Assembly: GCA_030838025.1 (NCBI GenBank)
Contig: JAUTXM010000012.1
Span: forward strand, 1 to 19,858
Origin: Acidimicrobiaceae bacterium
Lineage (GTDB): Bacteria > Actinomycetota > Acidimicrobiia > Acidimicrobiales > Palsa-688
Length of the DNA stretch: 19,858 nucleotides
Direction of reading: 5' to 3'
Shown: piece after piece, positions 1 through 7,717 of the stretch
How positions within the stretch are numbered: the first letter of the stretch is position 1
How the letters are laid out: every line of letters starts with the position of its first letter
The notes under the pieces: generated by a model
Databases searched by the model: none
What the model was told of the DNA's origin: nothing
What the model saw: the letters and a program-made list of their open reading frames with translations, nothing else
Program-made: the position numbers and the translations under genes

Positions 1-1185
1 TGCATCGGCTGCCAGTACTGCATCTGGAACTGCCCCTACGAGGTCCCCGTGTTCAACCCGCAGCGCAAGGTGGTGACCAAGTGCGACCTGTGCCAGCCCC
101 GGCTGGCGACGGGCGACAAGCCCGCCTGCGTCGACGCCTGTCCCACCCACGCCATCACGGTGGAGAAGGTCAATGTGGCCGAGTGGCGCGCCGACCACCG
201 CCACGCCGACGCCCCCGGCCTCCCGCCGTCGAACATCACGCTGTCGACCACCCGGATCATCGTCCCCGAGTCGATGCCGGCCAGCACCCGTTCGGTGGTC
301 GAGGACCGCCTCGAGCCCGCCGACGCCCACTGGCCGCTCATCGCCGTGACCCTGCTGACCCAGGCGTCGCTCGGCACGCTGGTCGCCACCGTGGCCCTGC
401 ACTCCATCGCCCTGCACGCCATCGCGGCCCACGCGCCCGGGGCCGCAGGAGGCGTCGCCGCGGCCGGCGCCGGAGCGGTGGCGTTGGCGGTTTCGGTACT
501 GCACCTCGGCCGCCCCGCCGTGGCCTGGAAGGCGTTGCGCAACCTCCGCCGGTCCTGGTTGTCCCGCGAGGTCGCGCTGTTCAGCGCCTTCGCCCTCGCC
601 ACCTTCGCCTACGCCGGTGCCTCCCTGCTCGGCGGCCGGAGTGAACGCCTGCTCCTGGGGCTGGGGCTGGTTGCCATCGCGCTGGGCAGCGCGGGCACCT
701 ACGCCAGCGGACGGCTGTACCTCGTACCCGCCCGGCCGGTGTGGAACTCCGGGCGCACCGTCGTGGCCTTCTTCGCCACCGCCCTCGTCACGGGCCCCAT
801 GGTGGCGGTGCAGTCGGCGGGGCCGGGCACCGGCGGCGTCCGCCTGCTGTTCGGCCTGGCCACCATCGGATGCCTGCTCCAGCTGGGCGCCCTCCAGCAC
901 CTGGTGGCATCCATCGCGGCCCGCCGCGAGCGGGAGTTCGCCCTCACGGCTCGCCTGCTGTTCGGGCGCTTCCGCCTGCTGTTCATCCTGCGAGCCGGTG
1001 CCGCCCTGGCGGCCGCCGGGGCATGCATGCTCGCCGCCCTGTCGGTCAACCGAGCGGGCGCGGGCGTCGTGGCGCTCGTCGTGCTGGCGGTGGCAGTCCC
1101 GGGCGAGCTGATCGGGCGCTATCTGTTCTTCGTGACCGTGACCCCGATGACCGCGGCCCGGCGGTTCTCGGGGGGAACTCGTTGA
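1..1185 (+). CDS. Fused DmsB-like ferredoxin / DmsC-like membrane anchor of a molybdoenzyme (5' partial)
   Basis: The reading frame is open from the first base, so the N-terminus lies outside the window; 394 residues are visible. The first ~50 residues are the end of a four-cluster ferredoxin of the DmsB/NrfC type. Cysteines at 1, 4, 7 and 11 (CxxCxxCxxxCP) are followed by CDLC and then CVDACP. From about residue 100 the protein becomes very hydrophobic, with roughly eight membrane helices and the DmsC-like signature HLGRP followed by LRNLRRSWLSREV. In this family the Fe-S part carries electrons between the catalytic subunit and the quinol site of the anchor. Separate B and C subunits are more usual, so this is a natural fusion. 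Its TGA stop (1183-1185) overlaps the TTG start of the catalytic subunit, indicating translational coupling. The family assignment is firm; the substrate is set by the partner and is not proven. Confidence 0.85.
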   Translation, partial: CIGCQYCIWNCPYEVPVFNPQRKVVTKCDLCQPRLATGDKPACVDACPTHAITVEKVNVAEWRADHRHADAPGLPPSNITLSTTRIIVPESMPASTRSVVEDRLEPADAHWPLIAVTLLTQASLGTLVATVALHSIALHAIAAHAPGAAGGVAAAGAGAVALAVSVLHLGRPAVAWKALRNLRRSWLSREVALFSAFALATFAYAGASLLGGRSERLLLGLGLVAIALGSAGTYASGRLYLVPARPVWNSGRTVVAFFATALVTGPMVAVQSAGPGTGGVRLLFGLATIGCLLQLGALQHLVASIAARREREFALTARLLFGRFRLLFILRAGAALAAAGACMLAALSVNRAGAGVVALVVLAVAVPGELIGRYLFFVTVTPMTAARRFSGGTR

Positions 1186-3383
1186 GCCGCCCGACCGGCG
1201 TCACCGCCGCCTCCTGGCTGGGGCTCGGCACCAATGCCGAGGACTACCGCTACGGGACCGACGAACGCTTCGGCGTCGTCGCCCAGTCCCGGCTTCCCGA
1301 GCACTGGGTCAAGACGACCTGCGGGTACTGCTCCGTCGGCTGCGGAATGCTCATCGGCGTCCGGGAGGGCGCCGCGGTCGCGGTTCGGGGTGATCCCGAC
1401 CACCCGGTCAACCAAGGCCGGCTCTGCCCCAAGGGTCTCTCCGAGCACCACACCATCGCGGCGCCGGGCCGGTTGCACCAGCCCCTCATGCGCGCCGATC
1501 GCTCGCAGGCACTGGCCCCCGCCACGTGGGACGACGCCCTGGCTCGGGTGGCCGGTGGCTTCACCAGCCTCATGGCCGAGCACGGCCCCGACGCAGTGGC
1601 CATCTTGAGCACCGGCCAGCTGGTGACCGAGGAGTTCTACGCCCTCGGGAAGCTGGCCCGCCTGGGACTCGGCGTGAGGCACTACGACGGCAACACCACC
1701 TTGTGCATGTCGTCGGCGGTGGCGGGCTACAAGTCCAGCTTCGGAAGCGACGGGCCGCCGGGCACCTACGCCGACCTCGAGCAGGCCGACTGCATCCTGC
1801 TCGTCGGGGCCAACATCGCCGACAACCACCCGCTGCTGGCCCCCCGGGTGATGGCCAACGAGGCGGCGACGGTGATCGTCGTCGACCCCCGAGTCACCAA
1901 GACGGCCATGATCGCCGACCTGCACCTGGCCATCCGCCCCCGCAGCGACATCGTGTTGATCAACGCCCTCATGAAGGTAATCATCGACGACGGGCTGGTG
2001 GACATCGACTATGTCACCGCCCACACCGACGGCTACCCGGAGCTGGTGGCGCACCTGGCGACGGTCGACGTGGCGGCGGCGGCCGCCGAGTGCGGCATCG
2101 CCCCCGAACGGCTCTACCAGGCGGCGCGGGCGTTCGGCCGGGCCGAGCGGGGCTTCGTGGCGTGGACCATGGGCGTCAACCACTCGGTTCAGGGCACCGA
2201 GACGGTCACCCTGCTCAACAACTTGTGCCTCATCACCGGCAACATCGGCCGGGCCGGGGCGGCGCCGTTCTCCATCACCGGCCAGTGCAACGCCATGGGC
2301 ACCCGGGAAGCGGGCGGCACCTCGTCATTGCCCGGCTACCGGCGCTTCGACAGCCCCGACGACCGAGCCGAGCTGGCCACCTTGTGGGGCGTGGCCGAGG
2401 CACGCATCCCGACCGAGCGGGGCCGGGCCTATCCCGACATCATCGACGGCATCGTCGACGGGACGATCCGGGGGCTCTGGATCATCGCCACCAACCCGCC
2501 CGTCTCGTTCCCCAACCGTCGCCGCCTAGAGGCCGCACTCGGCCGCCTCGACCTGCTCGTCGTCCAGGACGGTTTCGAGACCCCGACGACCGCCGAGGCG
2601 CACGTCGTCCTGCCCGCAGCGATATGGGGTGAGAAAATGGGGACTTATACCAACTCCGAGCGCCGCGTCTCTCTCGTGCGCCGCGCCGTGGACCCGCCGG
2701 GCGAGGCGCGGTCGGATCTGGACATCTTCCTCACGCTGGCGGAGCGCCTCGAGATGCGCCAGGAGTTGTTCCCCGGCTGGCGCGGCCCTGAGGACGCCTT
2801 CGAGGAGTGGGCCCGGGTGTCGGCGGGGCGGCTGTGCGACTACAGCGGCATCACCTACGAACGGATCGACGACGCCGGTGGGGTGCAATGGCCGTGTCCG
2901 GAGGGCGACGAGCACCCCTGGGGGGGCACCGCTCGACTGTATTGCGACGGTCGATTCGGTACCCCCTCGGGCCGGGCCCAGCTCCGCTGCGTCTCCCCCC
3001 AGGCGATGTCGGAGCCACCCAGCGAGGATTTTCCCCTCCTCCTCAATACCGGACGAACGGTCGAACACTGGCACACCCGGACCAAGACGGGCCGGGTGGG
3101 GATCCTCGAGGAGATGGCTCCGGCCGCCTGGGTCGAGGTCAACCCGAGCGACGCCCGGCGCCTGCGCCTGGCGACGGGCGATCGGGTGCGGGTCAGTTCG
3201 GCCCGCGGGGCGGTCGACGACCTGGCGGTGCGGGTGACGGCCACGGTGCGCCCGGGCGAGGTGTTCGTCCCGTTCCACTACGACGAGCGCTGCGTGAATC
3301 TGCTCACGCTCGACGAGTTCGATCCCATCTCGCGTGAGCCCAACTACAAGCAGTGCGCCGTGCGGCTGGCGCGCTCGGGGTGA
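1182..3383 (+). CDS. Molybdopterin oxidoreductase catalytic subunit, NasA/NarB nitrate reductase-like
   Basis: This 733-residue protein is the catalytic subunit of a DMSO-reductase-superfamily enzyme holding bis-MGD molybdenum and one 4Fe-4S cluster. The N-terminal cluster motif is C47-x2-C50-x3-C54-x27-C82. C175, in LCMSSAVAGYK, is at the Mo-ligand position used by Nap/Nas nitrate reductases. The surrounding sequence (TGQLVTEEFYALGKL, then GSDGPP) and the C-terminal YKQCAVR also resemble assimilatory NasA/NarB enzymes. No Tat signal is visible at the N-terminus. The TTG start at 1182 was chosen because it gives a TTGA overlap with the upstream gene and begins shortly before the Fe-S motif; the frame is open further upstream only inside the previous gene. 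Pairing a Nas-like subunit with a DmsBC-type anchor is uncommon, so a quinol-linked nitrate reductase or another oxyanion reductase are both possible. The gene ends 1 bp from the convergent membrane-protein gene. Confidence 0.87.
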   Translation: MSRPTGVTAASWLGLGTNAEDYRYGTDERFGVVAQSRLPEHWVKTTCGYCSVGCGMLIGVREGAAVAVRGDPDHPVNQGRLCPKGLSEHHTIAAPGRLHQPLMRADRSQALAPATWDDALARVAGGFTSLMAEHGPDAVAILSTGQLVTEEFYALGKLARLGLGVRHYDGNTTLCMSSAVAGYKSSFGSDGPPGTYADLEQADCILLVGANIADNHPLLAPRVMANEAATVIVVDPRVTKTAMIADLHLAIRPRSDIVLINALMKVIIDDGLVDIDYVTAHTDGYPELVAHLATVDVAAAAAECGIAPERLYQAARAFGRAERGFVAWTMGVNHSVQGTETVTLLNNLCLITGNIGRAGAAPFSITGQCNAMGTREAGGTSSLPGYRRFDSPDDRAELATLWGVAEARIPTERGRAYPDIIDGIVDGTIRGLWIIATNPPVSFPNRRRLEAALGRLDLLVVQDGFETPTTAEAHVVLPAAIWGEKMGTYTNSERRVSLVRRAVDPPGEARSDLDIFLTLAERLEMRQELFPGWRGPEDAFEEWARVSAGRLCDYSGITYERIDDAGGVQWPCPEGDEHPWGGTARLYCDGRFGTPSGRAQLRCVSPQAMSEPPSEDFPLLLNTGRTVEHWHTRTKTGRVGILEEMAPAAWVEVNPSDARRLRLATGDRVRVSSARGAVDDLAVRVTATVRPGEVFVPFHYDERCVNLLTLDEFDPISREPNYKQCAVRLARSG

Positions 3384-3384
3384 G

Positions 3385-4092
3385 TTACCAGCGGTGGCGC
3401 AGCGCCCACCACGCGGCGGCGCCGGCGACGGCCATGACGGCCAACTCGGCGATGAGGTCACCGAGCTTCACGGCGCCCGGCTGATGCGGCACGGTGAGCA
3501 AGACGATGCCTCGGACCAGCGCGGCCAGGGCCACGAACGCGGCCACGCCACCTGCGAGCAAGGCGATTGTCCGGACCCGGCCACCGCGCGGCCCCACCAC
3601 CGGAGCGTCGCCGGGCAGTTGGCGCTGGAGCACGACCAGCCCCACCGCCAGCACCAAGGCGGCCGCGGTTGCCAGGTCGGCGGGCGCCAGGAACTGCAAC
3701 AGGCGGTCACGGCCCGGTGTGCCGTGGGGCGCGCCCAAGGCGATGAACAGGTTGCCGAAGAACAGCACGACCACACCGATGCTGATGATCAGCGACGCGA
3801 ACAGGGCCGGGGCGACGGTCGCCAGACCGGGCCCGCTGCGCCGTACCCGGGGCTGGCGGTAGCCCGGCCCGTTCCATCCGGGCCGCTGCTGGTAGGCGGG
3901 GTCGGCGTAGTTGGGATCGGGGTAGTTGGGGTCGGCATAGCCCGGGGGCGGCTGGGTCCAGGCGCCGGGCGGTGCGGCGCCCACCGGCGGCGGGCCGGCG
4001 GGAGCGGGCGCGCGATCGCCTCGCCAACCGGGCGGGGCGGCGGGATCGCGGTACCCGGGATCAGGTCGCTCGTAGGGTGGAACGGTGCTCAT
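3385..4092 (-). CDS. Pro/Tyr-rich four-helix membrane protein of unknown function
   Basis: I do not recognise a named family. The 235-residue product has a low-complexity cytoplasmic-type N-terminus (residues 1-80) rich in Pro, Tyr, Gly and Asp, including a tandem five-residue repeat built on DPNY (DPNY-P-DPNY-A-DPAY, residues 54-67). Four hydrophobic segments follow: GLATVAPALFASLIISIGVV; the stretch ending in AAALVLAVGLVVLQ; TIALLAGGVAAFVALAALV; and AELAVMAVAGAAAWWAL. The ATG at 4092 was chosen over the longer frame because GGGGGAGG stands 5-6 bases before it on the minus strand. Actinobacteria often carry membrane proteins with such disordered Pro/Tyr-rich tails, and these are sometimes linked to the cell envelope; that is only analogy. 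The TAA stop faces the stop of the molybdoenzyme gene with one base between. Confidence 0.75.
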   Translation of the reverse strand: MSTVPPYERPDPGYRDPAAPPGWRGDRAPAPAGPPPVGAAPPGAWTQPPPGYADPNYPDPNYADPAYQQRPGWNGPGYRQPRVRRSGPGLATVAPALFASLIISIGVVVLFFGNLFIALGAPHGTPGRDRLLQFLAPADLATAAALVLAVGLVVLQRQLPGDAPVVGPRGGRVRTIALLAGGVAAFVALAALVRGIVLLTVPHQPGAVKLGDLIAELAVMAVAGAAAWWALRHRW

Positions 4093-4219
4093 GGATCCTC
4101 CCCCTGGAGGGCCACCGTCTCGGGGAACCATCGAGTAGCCGTCCAGTAAGGAGATAACCCGCCCGGGTGACGGCCAAACCCCCCGACCGATCGGCGATCG
4201 CCACTTGGCCGCGGTTTGT

Positions 4220-4255
4220 TAGCACTACATACCCGTGGGTGGTCATGTAGTGCTA
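4220..4255. repeat. Perfect 11-bp inverted repeat with 14-base loop
   Basis: TAGCACTACAT (4220-4230) and ATGTAGTGCTA (4245-4255) are exact reverse complements. They are AT-richer than their surroundings. The element lies 48 bases past the stop of the minus-strand gene ending at 4303 and 128 bases before the start of the minus-strand gene at 4092. No T-run follows on either strand, so it is either a terminator without a U-tract or a regulator binding site for the gene starting at 4092. Confidence 0.6.
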
Positions 4256-4302
4256 GGAAAGGCCAGTGGTCGTCGTCTCGGGCCGGGGCCCGGGGCCGAT
4301 GA

Positions 4303-4653
4303 CTAGGCGGGCGTTTCGGGCGCTGCCGCGGGGGGTGCGGGAGTGGGCGCGGGCGCGGGCTCGGCAGCCGGCTCCGGGGCCGCTTCGGATGACGGCGTCG
4401 GTGGGAGAATCGCGGTCCCGTCGTCCTCCAGGGCTTTCAGTTCCTGCACGATCCGCTCGATCTCCGAGTCGGCGCCGGGCAGCGTTCGGCCGGTGCGCTC
4501 GGCATACAGGAATCGTCCCAGGTCGTCCAGCAGTTCGTCGGCCTTGCGCTTGCTCTGCACCTCGTCGACCTTGTCGCCGACCTTGCCCTTCAGGTCCTGC
4601 GCCTGAACCTTGGCCTTCTCGGCTTGTTCCTTGACCTTGTCGAAAAAACCCAT
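4303..4653 (-). CDS. Small charged helical protein with Pro/Ala-rich tail, unknown function
   Basis: The 116-residue product starts MGFFDKVKEQAEKAKVQAQDL. Its first ~45 residues are amphipathic and Lys/Glu/Asp-rich, likely a single helix or coiled coil. A middle part (DELLDDLGRFLYAERTG, then IERIVQELKALEDDG) also looks helical, and a low-complexity Pro/Ala/Glu tail (residues ~85-116) follows. It has no signal peptide or membrane segment. The ATG at 4653 is preceded by a clear GGGAGG, which fixes the start. Actinobacteria have many short proteins of this shape, and I cannot attach a function. It is divergent from the DUF3500 gene, with about 96 bp between the chosen starts. Confidence 0.8.
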   Translation of the reverse strand: MGFFDKVKEQAEKAKVQAQDLKGKVGDKVDEVQSKRKADELLDDLGRFLYAERTGRTLPGADSEIERIVQELKALEDDGTAILPPTPSSEAAPEPAAEPAPAPTPAPPAAAPETPA

Positions 4654-4749
4654 TGCTGCCTCCCTGAGAGCCTCGTGATGACCCTACTGCCATACCCCGC
4701 CGGTTCGGCACGGACCCCCGTGCCGCGTCGGCTTCGTAGGCTTCACCGT

Positions 4750-5694
4750 GTGGGAACCACAGAAACCGTCGGCGAAAGCGCCCGGGCGTTTCTCGCCAGC
4801 CTCGACGACGACCTGTCCGGCCAGGCCGCCCTTGCCTTCGACAGCGACGAACGTCGGCGGTGGGCCTACTGGCCGACGGCCCGGCGCGGGGTTCCGCTTT
4901 CCCGGCTCGACCGCGGGCAAGCCAAGGCGGCCCATCGCCTGCTGGCCGCCTTGCTGCCGCTGCCGGCGTACGCCCGGGCGGTCACCATCATGGGCCTCGA
5001 CGAGGTCCTCGACCGTTTGGAGGGCTATCGCGACGACCGGCGCCACGGCGGGGACTACTGGGTGACCATCTTCGGCCGGCCGGGGACCGAGGTGTGGGGC
5101 GTGCGCTTCGAAGGTCACCACGTTTCGGTCCACGCCACGTTCTGCGGCGGCGAAGCCCGCCTGACGCCATTGTTTCTCGGCGCCAACCCGGCCCGAGTGC
5201 GAGACGGTGGTCGTACCGTCCTGGCCCCGCTGGCACCGGAGGAGGACCTCGGTTTCGAACTGCTCCATGCCTTGACGGCCGAGGAGCGCGCCTCAGCGAT
5301 CGTCGCCGACAAGGCACCGAACGACATCATGACGCGCAATCTTCCCCGCCTGGATCGCTCCCCCCCTCGGCCCCGGGAGGGGGTGCCGCTCGCCGTGCTG
5401 CGCGGCGGCGCCTCGGCGTGCGCCACGGCCCTGCTGGAGGTGTACTTGGGCCGCTTTCCGCCGGGCGTCGTGCGTCCGCAGGCTCACGATGCGACATTCG
5501 CCTGGGCGGGCGCCGCCGAACCCGGAACGGGCCACTACTACCGGATCGCGGGTCCCCGGCTGCTGATCGAGCTCGACAACACACAAGATGGCGCCAACCA
5601 CGTTCACACGGTCGTGCGCGACCCGGCCGGCGACTTCGGTGACGACGTGCTGCGGGCCCACCATCAGCAGGCACACGGCGAACGGAGCGCTTGA
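4750..5694 (+). CDS. DUF3500 family protein
   Basis: The 314-residue protein matches what I know of DUF3500 proteins, whose biochemical role is not established. Recognisable blocks are VWGVRFEGHHVSVHATF (EGHH at 121-124), a PLFLGANPARVRDG stretch, LAPEEDLGFELLHAL, the HYYRI box (H262-Y263-Y264), and the C-terminal LLIELDNTQDGANHVHTVVRD followed by GDFG. The conserved histidines and acidic residues could bind a metal, but this is inference. The GTG at 4750 was chosen because it begins just before the conserved region and leaves room for a divergent promoter. An in-frame ATG at 4678 is the alternative and would add 24 residues. No signal peptide is clear from either start. Its TGA stop lies inside the proposed -35 element of the next gene, so the aldo/keto reductase appears to have its own promoter. 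Confidence 0.85.
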   Translation: MGTTETVGESARAFLASLDDDLSGQAALAFDSDERRRWAYWPTARRGVPLSRLDRGQAKAAHRLLAALLPLPAYARAVTIMGLDEVLDRLEGYRDDRRHGGDYWVTIFGRPGTEVWGVRFEGHHVSVHATFCGGEARLTPLFLGANPARVRDGGRTVLAPLAPEEDLGFELLHALTAEERASAIVADKAPNDIMTRNLPRLDRSPPRPREGVPLAVLRGGASACATALLEVYLGRFPPGVVRPQAHDATFAWAGAAEPGTGHYYRIAGPRLLIELDNTQDGANHVHTVVRDPAGDFGDDVLRAHHQQAHGERSA

Positions 5695-5721
5695 CTTCGA
5701 GCGCGCTCGAAGCCGTAGCGT
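5691..5721 (+). promoter_or_regulatory. Candidate MerR-type promoter with 18-bp perfect palindrome
   Basis: CTTCGAGCGCGCTCGAAG (5695-5712) is a perfect palindrome. It lies between TTGACT (5691-5696, a good -35) and TAGCGT (5716-5721, a possible -10), giving a 19-bp spacer. An over-long 19-20 bp spacer with a palindrome inside it is the known layout of promoters activated by MerR-family regulators. The aldo/keto reductase start is 54 bases downstream of the -10. No MerR gene is present in the window. Confidence 0.6.
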
Positions 5722-5774
5722 GGAAGTGGCGGCGGCGCTCGGAGCGACACACAAACAGCGAAAGGACGTGGCCC

Positions 5775-6791
5775 ATGACGGTTGCGACGCGCACACTCGG
5801 TCGATCCGGCCTGACGGTCTCGGCGCAGGGGCTCGGATGCATGGGCATGAGCGACTTCTACGGCGCCACCGCCGAGGACGACCCTGAGTCGGTCGCGACC
5901 ATCCATCGGGCCCTCGACCTCGGCATCACCCTGCTCGACACGGCGGACATGTATGGCTTCGGTGCCAACGAGGAGCTCGTCGGCAAGGCCATCGCCGACC
6001 GGCGCGACCACGTCGTCCTGGCCACCAAGTTCGGCATCGTGCGCAAGGCGTCCGACGCTCGCTTCCGCGGGGTCAGCGGTCGCCCGGAGTACGTCCGCCA
6101 GGCGTGCGACGCCTCGTTGCGCCGCCTCGGTGTCGACCACATCGATCTCTACTACCAGCACCGTATCGACCCCGACGTCGCGATCGAGGAGACGGTCGGG
6201 GCCATGGCGGAACTGGTCACCGAGGGCAAGGTCGGCCATCTGGGGTTGTCCGAGGCATCGCCGCGCACGATTCGGCGGGCCGTTGCGGTCCATCCCATCG
6301 CGGCTGTGCAGAGCGAGTGGTCCCTGTTCACCCGGGGGATCGAGAAGGATGTCGTGCCGACCTGCCGGGAACTTGGGGTGGGCATGGTGGCGTACAGTCC
6401 GCTCGGGCGGGGACTGCTCACGGGCACCATTGCGTCGCCGACCGACCTGGCCGACGACGACTTTCGCCGCATCGGCCAGCCCCGATTTCACGGGGCCAAC
6501 TTCGAGCACAACGTCACGCTCGTCGAGATCGTCAAGACGATCGCCTCCGAGAAGGGCTGCGCGCCCGGCCAGATCGCCTTGGCCTGGGTGCACGCCCAGG
6601 GGGAGGATGTCGTGCCCATCCCCGGAACCCGGCGTCGCCGCTATCTGGAGCAAAACGTGGGCGCCCTCGACATCTCGCTGACCGCTCACGAGCTCGCCCA
6701 GCTGGACAGCCTGCGAGCCGCCGGAGACCGCTACGCCGACATGTCATTCGTGCAGGGTGATACCAGGGAGCGCTCACCAGAGCCGACGTAG
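5775..6791 (+). CDS. Aldo/keto reductase
   Basis: This 338-residue cytoplasmic NADPH-dependent oxidoreductase has a full AKR (alpha/beta)8 barrel. The catalytic tetrad is visible: D55 and Y60 (LDTADMYG), K85 (LATKFG) and H129 (YYQHRID). The C-terminal part has the cofactor-binding region VPIPGTRRRRYLEQN. GLGCMGMSDFYG near the N-terminus and the YYQHRID box place it in the AKR group related to YhdN, IolS and plant auxin-induced reductases. Typical substrates in that group are aldehydes, ketones and quinone-like compounds; the one used here is unknown. The ATG at 5775 is preceded by AAAGGA 9 bases upstream; the longer frame back to 5691 runs through the promoter palindrome and is unlikely. The last 18 bases overlap the 3' end of the opposite-strand N-acetyltransferase gene. 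Confidence 0.93.
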   Translation: MTVATRTLGRSGLTVSAQGLGCMGMSDFYGATAEDDPESVATIHRALDLGITLLDTADMYGFGANEELVGKAIADRRDHVVLATKFGIVRKASDARFRGVSGRPEYVRQACDASLRRLGVDHIDLYYQHRIDPDVAIEETVGAMAELVTEGKVGHLGLSEASPRTIRRAVAVHPIAAVQSEWSLFTRGIEKDVVPTCRELGVGMVAYSPLGRGLLTGTIASPTDLADDDFRRIGQPRFHGANFEHNVTLVEIVKTIASEKGCAPGQIALAWVHAQGEDVVPIPGTRRRRYLEQNVGALDISLTAHELAQLDSLRAAGDRYADMSFVQGDTRERSPEPT

Positions 6792-7601
6792 CGACACCTC
6801 GAGGTCGCCCAGCGCGTCCAGGTTCAGACCGAAGTCGGTCTCCAACGTCCGCATGAGCTCGATCGGCGACGCCAGTTCTCGATGTTCGCTGGCACCACCG
6901 AGATGGTGGATGGCGAGTTCGTGGCCCCGCAGGGCGTAGCGGCGTGCTTCGTCGACTCGAGCCGCCATGAGGCCAGTGGCGAACGGGGATTCGGGGTGGT
7001 TGCACAGATACCAGCTCGTCACCGAGTAGTCCGACAGGAATGCTTCCCCGAGGCCAAAGCGGTAGAGGGACTGCCACCGTCCCCCGACCTTGGCCTGCAT
7101 CACGAACTCGTCGCCGATGGGTTGGAGGCGGAACGGCTCGTGCGGCGTTTCCTGCTCCACGTCCGGCTCCAGCCTGAGGACGCCGGTGAGCGTGAGCCCG
7201 CCGAAGCCCACGTCGACCAGATGCGGGCCGTCGTCGAGCTGGACGCGGACGAGCATGTGGCTTCGGGGCGGCGGTGGGCCATCGGAGGGCCGGTTCCACA
7301 GGACCCGAGCCGCCAGGCCGGTCGTCCGGTAGCCGAGGGTCGCCAGGGCATGGATCAACAGGAGGTTTTGCTCGAAGCAATAGCCGCCTCGGCCCCCGCC
7401 GACCAGCTTTGCCTGGAGTGAGGCCATGTCCAGCCCGACCGTTCGGTGGAGGAACGGATCGAGGTTTTCGAAGGCGATGTGGCGACAGTGCCCGACCACG
7501 ATCGCCTGCAGGGTCGCCAGGTCAGCGGTGCGGCCGCCGCGGTAGCCGATTCGCTCGAGGTAGGCGTCGAGATCGAAGTGCTCGCCCTTGGCCATTTCCA
7601 T
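6774..7601 (-). CDS. Arylamine N-acetyltransferase
   Basis: This 275-residue cytoplasmic enzyme moves an acetyl group from acetyl-CoA to arylamines, hydrazines or related small molecules. The cysteine-protease-like triad is complete: C75 in RGGYCFEQN, H115 in SHMLVRV and D130 in LVDVGFGG. The 15-residue H-to-D spacing matches known NATs. The IAFENLD box (42-48) and the Cys loop are also typical, and the length is normal for the family. The start was taken as the ATG at 7601 (MEMAKGEHFDLDAYL); an ATG two codons later is possible and neither has a strong Shine-Dalgarno. In actinobacteria NAT homologues occur both in drug inactivation and in steroid or polyketide metabolism, but the context here does not decide. 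It lies 116 bp downstream of the SGNH lipoprotein gene on the same strand and may be co-transcribed. Confidence 0.93.
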   Translation of the reverse strand: MEMAKGEHFDLDAYLERIGYRGGRTADLATLQAIVVGHCRHIAFENLDPFLHRTVGLDMASLQAKLVGGGRGGYCFEQNLLLIHALATLGYRTTGLAARVLWNRPSDGPPPPRSHMLVRVQLDDGPHLVDVGFGGLTLTGVLRLEPDVEQETPHEPFRLQPIGDEFVMQAKVGGRWQSLYRFGLGEAFLSDYSVTSWYLCNHPESPFATGLMAARVDEARRYALRGHELAIHHLGGASEHRELASPIELMRTLETDFGLNLDALGDLEVSLRRLW

Positions 7602-7657
7602 GCGTCCAAGGATGCCGCCTGGCGCGCCGCGGCGCTCAACGGGCGCGCCCTCGGGCC

Positions 7658-7683
7658 ATCCCTGACCGGCATCCCTGACCGGC
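7658..7683. repeat. 13-bp tandem direct repeat
   Basis: ATCCCTGACCGGC occurs twice back to back (7658-7670 and 7671-7683). It lies in the 116-bp spacer between the SGNH lipoprotein and N-acetyltransferase genes. It is probably a small slippage duplication; no function is evident. Confidence 0.7.
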
Positions 7684-7717
7684 CAGCCCTGAGCGCCGGC
7701 CGCCCCAACCGCCCGCC

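Noticed and set aside
741..1181. Long N-terminal extension of the molybdoenzyme subunit
   Set aside because: The frame is open, but the translation is low-complexity and lies within the anchor gene. The TTG at 1182 gives the expected N-terminus.
1119..2183. A 354-residue minus-strand frame opposite the molybdoenzyme gene
   Set aside because: His/Val/Gly-rich shadow antisense to strongly conserved coding sequence.
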